59,882 nucleotides of DNA from Candidatus Poribacteria bacterium. GTDB taxonomy: Bacteria > Poribacteria > WGA-4E > WGA-3G. The position numbers and the translations under genes are program-made. Shown here piece after piece: positions 8,814-18,170 of the stretch (positions are counted from its first letter, which is position 1; each line of letters opens with the position of its first letter). A model generated the notes under the pieces. That model saw only the letters and a list, made by a program, of their open reading frames with translations, made no database searches and had not been told where the DNA came from. The stretch spans positions 81,718 through 141,599 of the forward strand of contig VXMD01000006.1 of NCBI GenBank assembly GCA_009841255.1. Direction: 5' to 3'.

Positions 8814-8841
8814 GGCCGGTAGGTGCGGTTTCCAACCGCAC
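8814..8841 (+). repeat. Hairpin repeat with GGTTTCCAACC core
   Basis: GTGCGGTT (8823-8830) and AACCGCAC (8834-8841) form a perfect 8-bp stem with a TCC loop. The core resembles the hairpins at 17108-17131 and 21107-21130. Confidence 0.65.
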
Positions 8842-8975
8842 TGGATACGTCCAAAAAAGCTGATAATTTCTTAAAACTGAATGATCCTATGCTTACTATA
8901 TCCTGTCCTTGCATCCCTTACCCGCGATGTGCTAAAATATTGGTAAAGCACCTTTTTCAAGTTCCAGAGACAGTT

Positions 8976-8999
8976 GGAGTTCCTGTAGGAGGGAACTCC
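8976..8999 (+). repeat. Inverted repeat upstream of the copper ATPase
   Basis: GGAGTTCC (8976-8983) pairs with GGAACTCC (8992-8999) around 8 nt. It lies 37 nt before the ATPase start. It could be an operator or an mRNA hairpin. It does not match a CueR or CopY site that I can recognise. Confidence 0.45.
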
Positions 9000-9035
9000 G
9001 ATTCCCGACTTTCGCTGACGGAGAACCGATGAAAA

Positions 9036-11270
9036 ATGGAATACCAACTTAACCTCCCTATCACTGGGATGCACTGCGAAAACTGTGCAAGCACCATCAC
9101 ACGGCATCTTAAAAAGATGGAGGGCATTCTTGCCGCAGAAGTTAGTCTTGCCACCGAATATGCCTCGGTTACCTTTGATGCGTCCACGCTCAACGAGGAA
9201 ACCATCGTCGATAAGATCCGAGATCTCGGTTTTGATGTTGTTGATGAGGACGAAGAAGAGGAAGCTCGCGCTGCGGAACTCCGACGGCAAAAGTTGCAAT
9301 TCACTGTCGGGGTCATCTTCACGCTCCCGCTCTTTCTGATTAGCATGGGTAGGGACTTCGGTATCATCGGCAACTGGGCACATGCGTCCTGGGTTAACTG
9401 GCTCATGCTCGGTCTGGCATTACCGGTGCAGGGGTATGTTGCTTGGGATTATTACGTCGGCGGTGCTAAAGCCTTACGCAACCGATCTGCCAATATGGAT
9501 GTGCTCGTCGCGATGGGCTCATCCGTGGCGTTTCTCTACAGCCTCGTTGTAACGATGGCATTGGAGATGGGCGCAGGGACGCGCTTTGGAACCCACGTCT
9601 ATTTTGAGACAGCCGCAGTTATCATTACGTTGATTAAGTTAGGGAAACTTCTCGAAGCACGTGCCAAAGGTCAGATAAACGCCGCCCTCAAAAAACTCCC
9701 CCAACTGTTCCCCACAACAGCGTGTCGCCTAAAAAACGACGAAGAACAACACATCCCTATTGAACAGGTCGGTGTCGGAGATGTTCTTCTTGTCCGTCCC
9801 GGCGAAAGTATTCCCGTTGACGGCGTGGTGCGCAGCGGCACGAGTGCCATTGATGAAAGTGTCTTCACCGGAGAAAGCATGCCCGTAGATAAAGGACCGG
9901 GCGACGCTCTGACCGCCGCAACGATGAACCAGAGTGGGATGCTCACAATGGAAGCCACACATATCGGGGCAGAAACAGCACTTGCCCGTCTCGTCCAATT
10001 GGTCCAAACAACGCAACAAAGCAAACCTCCTATCCAACGCGCCGCTGATGCAGTCACAAACGTGTTTGTACCTGTCGTCACCGGGATTGCCGTTGTGACG
10101 TTTCTCGTGTGGTGGTTCCTCATCGGAGCAGGGTTCACCCCTGCCATGCTCCGTTTAGTCGCAATCCTCGTCACAGCCTGCCCGTGTGCATTGGGACTCG
10201 CCACCCCAACCGCCGTTATGATGGGAACCGGTATCGGGGCACAGCGTGGTATCCTCTTCCGAAACGGTGAAGCACTCGAACGCGCAGGAGACTTAACTAC
10301 AATTGTTCTCGATAAAACAGGCACCTTGACAGAGGGGAAACTCACGCTTACCGACATCCTCACGGACATAGACGAATCAGAACTCCTACAACTATCTGCT
10401 ACCGCGGAGCGTGGCAGCGAACATCCCATCGGCAAAGCAGTTGTCCAAGCGACTAAGGAACGTGGACTGGACCTCGCTACGCCGAGTGCGTTTAAAGCGG
10501 TTACTGGACACGGTATCACCGCACAGGTCGGTGAAAACAGCGTCGTCATAGGCAATTTATCCTTCATGCAACAGCACAACATTTCGACAAGAAGATTTGA
10601 AGAGGACGCAGAACGTCTACAAACCGAGGCAAAAACAGTCCTATGGGTTGCCGTCGATGGGCAGATTGTAGGGTTGCTGGCAGTCGCGGACACGTTGAAA
10701 TCGGAAGCACACGCCGCAGTCTCGGAACTCTACGAACTCGGATGCACTGTGGTCATGATGACAGGGGATAACCGCGTTACGGCGAATGTGATCGCCAAGA
10801 CTGTGCGGATTAGCGATGTCATGGCAGAACTCAAACCCGAAGATAAAGCCGCTGCCGTTAAAAAGCTACAGGCGGAAAATGGTGGACGCGTCGCCATGGT
10901 CGGCGATGGCATTAACGATACCCCCGCATTGGCACAAGCCGATATCGGAATCTCACTCGGCACAGGCACCGATATTGCCAGAGAAACAGCACACGTGACG
11001 CTCATGCACAGCGATTTACGTGGACTCCCCGATGCAATTCGGCTCAGCCGCTCGACCATGCGCACGATTAAACAGAACCTTTTCTGGGCGTTCTTCTACA
11101 ATGTGCTTTTAATCCCTATAGCAGCCGGTGTGCTTTATCCGCTACCTTTCGTGCCGACGATGTTTCGGGAACTCCACCCGATGCTTGCGGCATTCGCGAT
11201 GGCGTTTAGCAGTGTGTCCGTTGTGCTAAATAGCTTGCGATTGCAATGGAAGCAAAATTCCCTCCTTTGA
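9036..11270 (+). CDS. copA: P1B-type Cu+ exporting ATPase (CopA-like)
   Basis: The 744-residue protein exports monovalent copper from the cytoplasm using ATP. It has one N-terminal heavy-metal-associated domain with the CxxC site in ITGMHCENCAST (about residues 9-20) and an acidic linker (DEDEEEE). Eight membrane segments follow, with the Cu+-type CPC motif (Cys382-Pro-Cys384). The actuator loop carries TGES, the phosphorylated Asp426 is in DKTGTLTEG, and the hinge is MVGDGINDTPALAQ. Length is typical. The ATG at 9036 is preceded by GGAGAACCGATGAAAA. No copper chaperone or CueR-like regulator gene is adjacent. Confidence 0.93.
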   Translation: MEYQLNLPITGMHCENCASTITRHLKKMEGILAAEVSLATEYASVTFDASTLNEETIVDKIRDLGFDVVDEDEEEEARAAELRRQKLQFTVGVIFTLPLFLISMGRDFGIIGNWAHASWVNWLMLGLALPVQGYVAWDYYVGGAKALRNRSANMDVLVAMGSSVAFLYSLVVTMALEMGAGTRFGTHVYFETAAVIITLIKLGKLLEARAKGQINAALKKLPQLFPTTACRLKNDEEQHIPIEQVGVGDVLLVRPGESIPVDGVVRSGTSAIDESVFTGESMPVDKGPGDALTAATMNQSGMLTMEATHIGAETALARLVQLVQTTQQSKPPIQRAADAVTNVFVPVVTGIAVVTFLVWWFLIGAGFTPAMLRLVAILVTACPCALGLATPTAVMMGTGIGAQRGILFRNGEALERAGDLTTIVLDKTGTLTEGKLTLTDILTDIDESELLQLSATAERGSEHPIGKAVVQATKERGLDLATPSAFKAVTGHGITAQVGENSVVIGNLSFMQQHNISTRRFEEDAERLQTEAKTVLWVAVDGQIVGLLAVADTLKSEAHAAVSELYELGCTVVMMTGDNRVTANVIAKTVRISDVMAELKPEDKAAAVKKLQAENGGRVAMVGDGINDTPALAQADIGISLGTGTDIARETAHVTLMHSDLRGLPDAIRLSRSTMRTIKQNLFWAFFYNVLLIPIAAGVLYPLPFVPTMFRELHPMLAAFAMAFSSVSVVLNSLRLQWKQNSLL

Positions 11271-11306
11271 TTAAAGCACACCTATAGGAAAATGGAAAAT
11301 TTGTCT

Positions 11307-12458
11307 ATGAAAACAACCTTGACATTACTTATTCTTTTAGCACTGTTTTCACTAAACACTTTTGCACAAGATTTTCCACCACACACGGTCCTTGAACAGA
11401 ATATAGAAGGGTTCCAGTTCAGTTCCCACGATCAGACACTCATAGGTTGGCGTGGGCACGAAATTTACTTATGGGATATTGCTACGAGCACGCGTAAAAC
11501 CACACTTAAAGCGGATGGTGAGGTTCGAAGTGTATCGTTCAGTTTTGACGGAAAAACGTTGGCGAGTGTAAGTGGAAAAGCTATCCAATTATGGGATATT
11601 GCTACAGACACGCGTAAAACCATAGATAAAGGGAATTGGAACAGCGTGTTGTTTAGTCCAGTTGATCAGATATTATTGGCAAGTGAACGTAATGGAAAGA
11701 TCCGATTATGGAATGTTGCCACGGACCTTCCCAAAGTCACTTTTGAAGGTGAAGGGGGTTCCGTGTCTTTCAGCCCGGATGGGAAGACACTGGCGAGTAC
11801 AGATTACGAGAAAATTAACTTATGGGATGTTGCTACAGGCACACATAAGGAAACCCTTAAAGTACGTACAGATTGGATTTTCAATATACTTTTTAGTCCA
11901 GATGGACGCACACTTGCTGTTGAGACTAGTACTACCACCCACTTATGGGATGTGGAAACGCGAACACACAAAGCAACCCTTGCCGGATTCGGTGTTTTCA
12001 GTCCAGATGGACGCACATTTGCCATCGGGAGCGGTGGTACCATTCACCTATGGGATGTGGAAACAGGGAACCTAGAAACGACCATTGATACCCTTGAAGG
12101 GCGTACAGAACTAATTACCGATCAACCACCCATCGCCCAACCGCCTATTGGCAAACCGCCGTCCCTTATATCAATCACTAATTCGAGAGTTTATACAGTC
12201 GTGTCTTTCAGTCCAGATGGGAAGACATTGGTGAGCGCCACTGGAGCACTCCAATTCAATGACATTACCGGTATTGATAGAGATTTATGGTTGACTATTG
12301 ATCTGTGGGATGTTGACACAAGATCGCACAAAATAACTCTTGATGAATTTAAGGAAACAGGGGTCTATCGCTTGTTGTTTAGTCCAGATGGCCAGACACT
12401 AACGGTGATTACGACGGTAAAAAGTTCTGATAATTCTCTTGCTACCATCCTTTTGTGA
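11307..12458 (+). CDS. Secreted WD40-like beta-propeller protein
   Basis: A signal peptide (MKTTLTLLILLALFSLNTFA) precedes about seven WD40-like units. Each ends in LWD(I/V)xT and is followed by VxFSPDGKTLA, as in eukaryotic-type WD40 repeats of bacteria. A Pro-rich insertion (about residues 270-290) interrupts one blade. Such propellers act as protein-binding scaffolds; no catalytic residues are evident. An ATG at 11292 would add five residues (MENLS) before the signal peptide. I prefer 11307 because it gives a standard signal sequence. The gene ends 12 nt before the convergent GT9 gene and starts 37 nt after copA, so co-transcription with copA is possible. Confidence 0.82.
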   Translation: MKTTLTLLILLALFSLNTFAQDFPPHTVLEQNIEGFQFSSHDQTLIGWRGHEIYLWDIATSTRKTTLKADGEVRSVSFSFDGKTLASVSGKAIQLWDIATDTRKTIDKGNWNSVLFSPVDQILLASERNGKIRLWNVATDLPKVTFEGEGGSVSFSPDGKTLASTDYEKINLWDVATGTHKETLKVRTDWIFNILFSPDGRTLAVETSTTTHLWDVETRTHKATLAGFGVFSPDGRTFAIGSGGTIHLWDVETGNLETTIDTLEGRTELITDQPPIAQPPIGKPPSLISITNSRVYTVVSFSPDGKTLVSATGALQFNDITGIDRDLWLTIDLWDVDTRSHKITLDEFKETGVYRLLFSPDGQTLTVITTVKSSDNSLATILL

Positions 12459-12469
12459 GATTTCTCCAC

Positions 12470-13444
12470 CTAGGTTGGTATCGCACATTCCACTGCGTCC
12501 AATACCTGTTCTACACTGATCCCCGCAATCACTTCACAACTACCGGCACCGCATCCCCCTGGATGCCTCCCTGGATGGCAAGGGTTGCAACCCAAATTTA
12601 TCCCACTCTGTACAACCGTGTGTTCGTTTCCATAGGGACCGCTCCGAATGTGGTTCGTTGAACCGAAAAGCGCGACCACAGGTGTTCCCACGGCTGCTGC
12701 GATGTGCATCGGTCCCGTGTCGTTTCCGATATATACATCGCATGCGGAAATTAACGCCGCGAGATGCCGAAGATCGTCCGTTTGGACGGAAATGGGTGGC
12801 GTCTCCATCATTTCTGCAACCCGCGTTTGGAGATGCCGCTCGTTCGGACCCGCAAAGAGTAAAATCGCTGCATTTAGTTTCTCTGCTAAAATACTGGCGA
12901 CATCCGCATAATTCTTTCCGTCCCACAACTTATATTCCCAATTCCCGCCCGGATGGATCCCGATTAGCAATCGTTCTGATTCAAGACCGGTTTCCAAAAG
13001 AAAATGGTCAGCAGCCGTCCGTTCCACTTCAGTCAATTCTAAGAGTGGGTGTGCATTCGTTGTGTCAACATCTTGTCTCTGCAGCACCTCCAAATAGCGA
13101 ATGATGGCGTGGCGATTGCTGTTACCATGCGCCATCCCCCAATGTTCCGCACCGATACATCGTGCCATGAGACTGTCCCGCAAATTGATAACGAGGTCGA
13201 ATTTGCCGAGCCGTAAGGTTTTTATCAGACGCAATCTCCCTTTCCAACCAGCGTGTTCACCTCGATTGTCATAAACAAGCGTTGCATCGATGTTGGGGTC
13301 AGTCGCAAGGAGGTCAAATGCTCGGGATCCGACGAGGAAGGTAATCTGTGCATCTCGGAAGTGCCTTCGTAAGGGTTGGATAACAGCAGTAGACAGCACC
13401 GCGTCCCCGATGAAAGAGAAACTAAAGACAAGAATGTTATTCAT
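12470..13444 (-). CDS. GT9 family (heptosyltransferase-like) glycosyltransferase
   Basis: The 324-residue protein has the N-terminal NILVFSFSFIGDAVLSTAVI signature and the C-terminal nucleotide-sugar half with GNDTGPMHIAAAVGTPVVAL of GT9 enzymes. These transfer ADP-heptose or related sugars to lipopolysaccharide core at the cytoplasmic face of the inner membrane. The ATG at 13444 overlaps the TGA of the upstream GT9 gene (ATGA), which implies translational coupling. An in-frame extension exists but would overlap the upstream gene by more than 40 nt. A Cys-rich tail segment (LGCNPCHPGRHPGGCGAGSC) may bind a metal or form disulfides. The exact sugar is unknown. Confidence 0.88.
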   Translation of the reverse strand: MNNILVFSFSFIGDAVLSTAVIQPLRRHFRDAQITFLVGSRAFDLLATDPNIDATLVYDNRGEHAGWKGRLRLIKTLRLGKFDLVINLRDSLMARCIGAEHWGMAHGNSNRHAIIRYLEVLQRQDVDTTNAHPLLELTEVERTAADHFLLETGLESERLLIGIHPGGNWEYKLWDGKNYADVASILAEKLNAAILLFAGPNERHLQTRVAEMMETPPISVQTDDLRHLAALISACDVYIGNDTGPMHIAAAVGTPVVALFGSTNHIRSGPYGNEHTVVQSGINLGCNPCHPGRHPGGCGAGSCEVIAGISVEQVLDAVECAIPT

Positions 13445-14505
13445 TTTCGTCTCGTCTCTACGGCTATCCTCGTCGCGTTCCAAACCGGTTCAACGGGCAG
13501 TTTTTTCGTGCATTCCCATCCGATTTTGCACTTGTGCGCGCTACAGGGCCAGCACGGCATATCCCGCCGCACGATAGCGGCGTTTTCACTCAATGGATGC
13601 CATGCCACGTGATCCGTCGGACCGAAGATTGCTACCGTCGGCACGTCCAACGCCGCAGCGAGATGCATCGGACCGGAATCGTTGCAGACGATCAAGTCGC
13701 AACAGGAGAGCAGTGCCCCCAATTCTCGGATTGTTTCTGGGGCGTAGGTAATAGCAGTAGACTGCATCGCTTTCTGAATATTGTCCGTTAATATCTCTTC
13801 TCCGGGACCTCGTAAAAGGAGTATCGTAGCGTTGTAGTGGTGTGCTAGTCTGTCTGCGAGTTCAGCATACTGCTTTTCGGGCCAGCGTTTATCGAACGAG
13901 CTGCCGCCAGGATGGATACCGATAAGGGATGAATCGCTACCAATACGCCACGATGCAAGCCGTGCTTTTGCAGTGGCGATCTCATCGGGCAACAAGTGGA
14001 ATATCAGTTTCCGCTTACCTTCTCCCTTACAGATTAATCGGACGAGTTCTAAGTTTCTGTCAACTTCGTGGGTTTCCCCTTTCGGATATTTACCGCGCCA
14101 GGCGTGTGTAAGGGTGGATCTGAAGCGTTTCTGATAACGCCCTAAACGGTAGGGCGCTCCCGAAAGAAAACCAACGAGATGGGACCACATCGCTGTCTGC
14201 ATAGCAACGACCAGCTGATACCGTTCACGCCGCAACTCGCGGTAGAATTGAAACTGTGCGAAGAACCCTCGGTGTTCTCCATCTCGATCGAAGACAAGAA
14301 TCCTATCCACATCGGGATTACCGATGAGCACTGAGGCATTAAGGGGACATGCTAATACCGTGATTTCCGCCGATGGATAGTTTTTTCGCAGCAACGCGAT
14401 CGCAGGAGTCGAGTTCAGCAAATCGCCAATCCCATCAACGCGGATGACGAGTATCTTATCAATATTAGGAAGTAAATCGTCATTTTTCACGGGATGGGGT
14501 AGCAT
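13441..14505 (-). CDS. GT9 family (heptosyltransferase-like) glycosyltransferase
   Basis: The 354-residue paralogue of the downstream gene has ILVIRVDGIGDLLNSTPAIA near the N-terminus, GIHPGGSSFDKRWP in the second half and CNDSGPMHLAAALDVPTVAI as the donor-binding motif. It should act with its partner in adding consecutive heptose-like residues to lipopolysaccharide or another glycan. The pair overlaps by 4 nt. The upstream AGGGA about 8 nt before the ATG is a plausible ribosome binding site. The two genes imply a Gram-negative envelope. Confidence 0.88.
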   Translation of the reverse strand: MLPHPVKNDDLLPNIDKILVIRVDGIGDLLNSTPAIALLRKNYPSAEITVLACPLNASVLIGNPDVDRILVFDRDGEHRGFFAQFQFYRELRRERYQLVVAMQTAMWSHLVGFLSGAPYRLGRYQKRFRSTLTHAWRGKYPKGETHEVDRNLELVRLICKGEGKRKLIFHLLPDEIATAKARLASWRIGSDSSLIGIHPGGSSFDKRWPEKQYAELADRLAHHYNATILLLRGPGEEILTDNIQKAMQSTAITYAPETIRELGALLSCCDLIVCNDSGPMHLAAALDVPTVAIFGPTDHVAWHPLSENAAIVRRDMPCWPCSAHKCKIGWECTKKLPVEPVWNATRIAVETRRK

Positions 14506-14687
14506 AACTTTTCCCTTGCCTGCGAAGTTAAAGTCTTATTTATTGTAGATACAAGCAGGTCGCCAAAGAGGACCCGTTCGTAGTAGCGCAATTCATTGCG
14601 CATCGCGTAAGTCCTGTTATTATAACACGAAGCAAGGGAAATGGCAAATCGGAGCATATAGCACTTCGCATAGGCGTATCCTCTGTA

Positions 14688-14717
14688 TTGACATCAGAAA
14701 GTATGGTATACTATAGT
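14688..14717 (+). promoter_or_regulatory. Candidate sigma70-type promoter touching the start codon
   Basis: TTGACA (14688-14693) is 18 nt before TATAGT (14712-14717). An extended -10, TG-G-TATACT, lies at 14704-14712. The second reading predicts transcription start at about 14719, the A of the ATG, so the message could be leaderless. No Shine-Dalgarno sequence is present. Confidence 0.45.
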
Positions 14718-14718
14718 T

Positions 14719-16611
14719 ATGCGGCACAGAGCACCACTCACAACTGAGAGCAACCAGAAATCCTCAGCACTCCGTTTCCTTTTCGGGACGCTCGTCTTCG
14801 GCTCGATCCTTATTGTCCTCACCTGTTATTGGATCATCTCTGCAGAAAACCGAGTCGTATGGGAACTGACCGATTTCTCTATCTTCCCAACCGTCCTCTT
14901 TACCTTTTTTCTCCTTGCGCTCATCACCCCACTCCTCAAACAGGTTTTCAAAGGCTTCGCACCGACAGCACGTGAACTCGCACTGACGTATACAATGGTA
15001 TCCGTAGCAACGGCACTCGCTGGACACGACATCGTTCGACAGTTAGTGCCGATGATTGCCAACGCAGGCTGGTTCGCAACACCTGAAAATGAATGGTCAG
15101 ATCTCTTCTTCCGATTCATGCCGACATGGCTGACGATTACCGATCGGCGGATCCTACAGGGTTACTTTGAGGGTGATGATACGTTTTGGCAGGAACACTA
15201 CCTAAACGCGTGGATGTGGCCCATTGTGGCGTGGAGCGGGTTGGTGATTGTCATCCTGTTTATGATGCTGTGTGTCAATATTATCATCAGGAGACAGTGG
15301 ATTGATCACGAGAAGTTGAGTTATCCTCTGACGACACTTCCCGTTGAACTGCTCGGTAATACGTCTACACTCTTCCGCAATAAGTTGTTTTGGCTCGGTT
15401 TCGGAATCGCATTTGGGCTGGAGATTCTGGCGGGCTTGAACTACCTTTTTCCCGTGATACCTGCGCTCAAGATTAAGTATCAACTCTACTTTTCTGAACG
15501 TCCCTGGAACGCAGTAGGACGTTTGCCTGTCTACGTCTATCCATTTGCGATAGGGTTTGGGTATCTCATGCCACTGGAATTGTCGCTATCGTTTTGGTTC
15601 TTCTACCTGTTTTGGGGTGTCCAACGTGTATTTTTCAGTGCAACCGGATGGACGACCGCTATCGGTCTACAAACGGAACAACGCGCCGGCGCATGGCTCG
15701 GCATTGGCACACTCGCCCTCATCACAAGTCGGCGGCAGATTCTACAAGTCCTCGGTGGTGTATTTTCCTTTAGAGCCAAAGATGGTTTATATCGGCTTGC
15801 TGTTTTTGGATTGATAATTGGCATGGCATTTGTGTTGGTGTTCTGGTATTTTGCCGGATTATCGCCATGGGTTGTGCTCGGTTATTTCAGTATCTATTTG
15901 GTGTTGTGTCTCGGGATGACGCGTATGCGCGCCGAACTCGGTCCCCCGACGCATGAACTGCACAATGTGCATCCGGATAGAATTATGCTGCTGTTCGCAG
16001 GGAGTCGATCGCTGGGTGCACAAAACCTAACCAACACAACCCTCCTTTCATGGCTTGCGTATGGGTATCGCTGCCATCCAATGCCACATCAGTTAGAGGC
16101 GTTCAAAATCGGCAGAAGCTTCCGTTTGAGTGAAAGTCGGTTGGTTGTTGCCCTGATTGTTGCGTCGATTGTGGGAACAATCATTTCAATTGTTGGGCAT
16201 GTGGCACTCTATTATGAATACCGGTTCGCACATTGGGGGGTTGGTGAATTTAACCGCTTGCAAAGTTGGATTATCGCGCCGCGGGCACCGAATCTACCGG
16301 CTATCCAGCATATTACATTTGGCTTTCTGTTCACAGGTGTGCTGACGTTTCTGAAACGTCAATTTCTGTGGTGGTCCCTCTATCCTGTGGGATATGCCGT
16401 CGGTAACGGTTGGGCTATTGGGTGGATGTGGTTCTCAATATTTTTGGGGTGGCTCTTCAAGCAATTACTTTTCACAGCGGGTGGGGTCCGCGCCTACCGA
16501 AGCGCATTGCCGCTATTTTTGGGTTTCGTCTTCGGTCAGTTCCTCGCCGGGAGCCTCTGGAGTTTGATAGGTGTGGTGTTAAATATGAACATGTACACGC
16601 TCTTTCCATGA
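14719..16611 (+). CDS. DUF6785/DUF6784-like polytopic membrane protein, paralogue 1
   Basis: The 630-residue protein has a dozen or more hydrophobic segments. It resembles the family of large uncharacterised membrane proteins annotated as DUF6785 (N-terminal half) and DUF6784 (C-terminal half). It shares with the genes at 32385 and 46580 the blocks WFATPENEW, RRQWIDHEKLSYPLTTLP, the FFYLFW helix and a C-terminal WWSLYPVGYAVGN. The fold is not established here. The layout recalls oligopeptide-transporter-like carriers, but that is inference. No clear substrate is suggested by the neighbours, a STAS protein and a phosphoesterase on the other strand. The start may be used on a leaderless transcript. 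Confidence 0.75.
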   Translation: MRHRAPLTTESNQKSSALRFLFGTLVFGSILIVLTCYWIISAENRVVWELTDFSIFPTVLFTFFLLALITPLLKQVFKGFAPTARELALTYTMVSVATALAGHDIVRQLVPMIANAGWFATPENEWSDLFFRFMPTWLTITDRRILQGYFEGDDTFWQEHYLNAWMWPIVAWSGLVIVILFMMLCVNIIIRRQWIDHEKLSYPLTTLPVELLGNTSTLFRNKLFWLGFGIAFGLEILAGLNYLFPVIPALKIKYQLYFSERPWNAVGRLPVYVYPFAIGFGYLMPLELSLSFWFFYLFWGVQRVFFSATGWTTAIGLQTEQRAGAWLGIGTLALITSRRQILQVLGGVFSFRAKDGLYRLAVFGLIIGMAFVLVFWYFAGLSPWVVLGYFSIYLVLCLGMTRMRAELGPPTHELHNVHPDRIMLLFAGSRSLGAQNLTNTTLLSWLAYGYRCHPMPHQLEAFKIGRSFRLSESRLVVALIVASIVGTIISIVGHVALYYEYRFAHWGVGEFNRLQSWIIAPRAPNLPAIQHITFGFLFTGVLTFLKRQFLWWSLYPVGYAVGNGWAIGWMWFSIFLGWLFKQLLFTAGGVRAYRSALPLFLGFVFGQFLAGSLWSLIGVVLNMNMYTLFP

Positions 16612-16663
16612 AATTGCGGTATGCGTGCGTTTAACTTTATGTTCTCAAACGACGAAGGACATA

Positions 16664-17008
16664 TCAGAAGTCCGCTAATGCCTCTGCTTCGGATTCAAAT
16701 ACCCCGATACTCTGTGTCAGCCCGATAGTGTTGAAGATATTTCGGACTTGTGTCGAGGGATGCGCAACGCGCAACATTTGACCTTTCTCTCGCATCTTCC
16801 AAAGCAGTCTGATGATCTCACCGAACCCACTACTTGTGATGAAACTGCGCCGTTCAAAATTGAGTAAAACCTTCTCTGCGTCCTGAACTTCAGCATCGGC
16901 GTAAGCCTCACTCAACATAGATTCGGAAGCATCGGTGAGATACCCTGTAATGTCAAATATAGCAATCTTTCCTTCGTGCCGAATAGAGATTTGAGAATTT
17001 GCCCTCAC
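16664..17008 (-). CDS. STAS-domain anti-sigma factor antagonist-like protein
   Basis: This 114-residue single-domain protein matches the SpoIIAA/RsbV STAS fold, with an alternating strand-helix pattern. SFITSSGFGEIIRLL places Ser59/Ser60 at the usual phosphorylation site. Such proteins bind anti-sigma kinases and release a sigma factor when not phosphorylated. The start is GTG at 17008 with AGGAGG six nt upstream, an unusually good ribosome binding site. No anti-sigma kinase or sigma gene is adjacent, so its partner is elsewhere. Confidence 0.82.
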   Translation of the reverse strand: MRANSQISIRHEGKIAIFDITGYLTDASESMLSEAYADAEVQDAEKVLLNFERRSFITSSGFGEIIRLLWKMREKGQMLRVAHPSTQVRNIFNTIGLTQSIGVFESEAEALADF

Positions 17009-17067
17009 AATTTCCTCCTGTAAGATCAGCCCTGAATTCGTTAAATTTTGTTATTAGTTGCAGTGGG

Positions 17068-17193
17068 GTCCGTTAACCTTCGGTAAAAGTTCGATCCACT
17101 ACCCCGCTGTCAAGGTTTCCTAACCTCGACAAGCTACAGTGCAAAAGTAATGCCAAAATCTACCGCTGTCCGTTAACCTTCGGTAAAAGTTCG
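17068..17193 (-). repeat. 26-bp direct repeat: phosphoesterase 3' end copied downstream
   Basis: The same 26 bp occur at 17068-17093 and 17168-17193, exactly 100 bp apart. On the minus strand they encode RTFTEG and the stop codon. The right-hand copy is the real end of the phosphoesterase gene and the left-hand copy is a non-coding duplicate. Confidence 0.8.
17108..17131 (+). repeat. Hairpin repeat (AAGGTTTCCTAACCT core)
   Basis: TGTCAAGGTT (17108-17117) faces AACCTCGACA (17122-17131) with one mismatch and a TCCT loop. It has the same design as 21107-21130. It lies between the two copies of the 26-bp repeat. Confidence 0.6.
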
Positions 17194-18117
17194 CTGAAGC
17201 GGCGTATGTTCCGGTTGTTTTCGGACGATTGTCCCGTCATCGAGATGAAGCCACGTTTCAAATTGACGTTCGCCTTCCTGTAACGCGATGACACGTGCGC
17301 CGCGGGGAAATCCCTCTCTACCGTAGGTATTGTAACCAGAAGCGCGTCCATAGCACAAGCGAATTCCGTGCAAATCGCCCCAGAAATCGTTAATATGTTC
17401 GTGTCCGACAAACGTCCCCATGACATCACCTGCTTCGTGCATCGCCGCGAAGAACCCTGTATTGAGTCGCGGCGCGCAAACGTTCTCGTATTTCACGCCG
17501 TAGCAGGTGTGAAAGTCCCATACCTCGTCATATTCAGGAATTGGGATGTGAAAAAAGGCGAGTGCCGGAAGTGGATGCCCCGCTTCAGCAGTGAATCTTG
17601 CCGATTCTTGTAGGTACCACGCAATTTGTTCGCGTTTAATCCAATCGTAGCCATCGATATTTGTTTGCGAGTAACTGCCGGAATCGATAAAATACAGAAG
17701 TGCTGCGACCACATCCTCCTCAGAACTCTGAATGGGTAAAACGTAATTTCCAACACCGGGGATATTTGTCGGTCCTGGTTCCGCGAGAGATAACGTGCCT
17801 TCTTGCATGACCGCCATCAACGCGTTGCGATCAGCGCTCCCTTCATCATCGTGATTCCCGAAGACAGCTGCCCACGGTGCGCCGCATCCTTCTACGATTT
17901 TAACAACTTCTCGCAGAGAATCGACGGCATCGTCGCACCCACCACCCGATAAAATATCGCCTGTCAGCACAATTAAATCTGGGGATTCAGCTTTTGCGAC
18001 TTGTTCCATCAACGTCGCCGATCGCTGATCGGGTTCTTCACCGTTCTCCCAATGAATATCCGTAAATTGCACGATTTTGAAACGCCTATCGTTGCGAAAC
18101 TGCAATGCATTTTTCAC
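17173..18117 (-). CDS. Calcineurin-like metallophosphoesterase
   Basis: The 314-residue protein carries the full set of metallophosphoesterase motifs in order: FTDIHW (Asp20, His22), LTGDIL, FGNHDDEG, a lone His in FFHIP, and VGHEHIND. These bind two metal ions and hydrolyse phosphomonoesters or diesters. The family includes purple acid phosphatase-like and Icc-like enzymes. There is no signal peptide, so it is probably cytoplasmic. AAAGGAG lies 17 nt upstream of the ATG, rather far. The last 26 bp of the gene are duplicated downstream (17068-17093). Confidence 0.87.
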   Translation of the reverse strand: MKNALQFRNDRRFKIVQFTDIHWENGEEPDQRSATLMEQVAKAESPDLIVLTGDILSGGGCDDAVDSLREVVKIVEGCGAPWAAVFGNHDDEGSADRNALMAVMQEGTLSLAEPGPTNIPGVGNYVLPIQSSEEDVVAALLYFIDSGSYSQTNIDGYDWIKREQIAWYLQESARFTAEAGHPLPALAFFHIPIPEYDEVWDFHTCYGVKYENVCAPRLNTGFFAAMHEAGDVMGTFVGHEHINDFWGDLHGIRLCYGRASGYNTYGREGFPRGARVIALQEGERQFETWLHLDDGTIVRKQPEHTPLQRTFTEG

Positions 18118-18142
18118 TATCTATTGTTCTCCTTTACGCTTA

Positions 18143-18170
18143 ATCATAACATAATTCCCAAAAATTACAA
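18143..18170 (-). promoter_or_regulatory. Candidate promoter of the metallophosphoesterase gene
   Basis: On the minus strand TTGTAA (18170-18165) is followed after 16 nt by TATGAT (18148-18143), 25 nt before the start codon. The surrounding gap is AT-rich. Confidence 0.35.

Noticed and set aside
8976-8999. CueR or CopY operator upstream of the copper ATPase
   Set aside because: The inverted repeat does not match the known spacing or bases of those operators. It is kept only as an unassigned inverted repeat.
14688-14712. TTGACA paired with TATACT as a standard promoter
   Set aside because: The spacer is only 13 nt. The 18-nt pairing with TATAGT, or the extended -10, is more likely.
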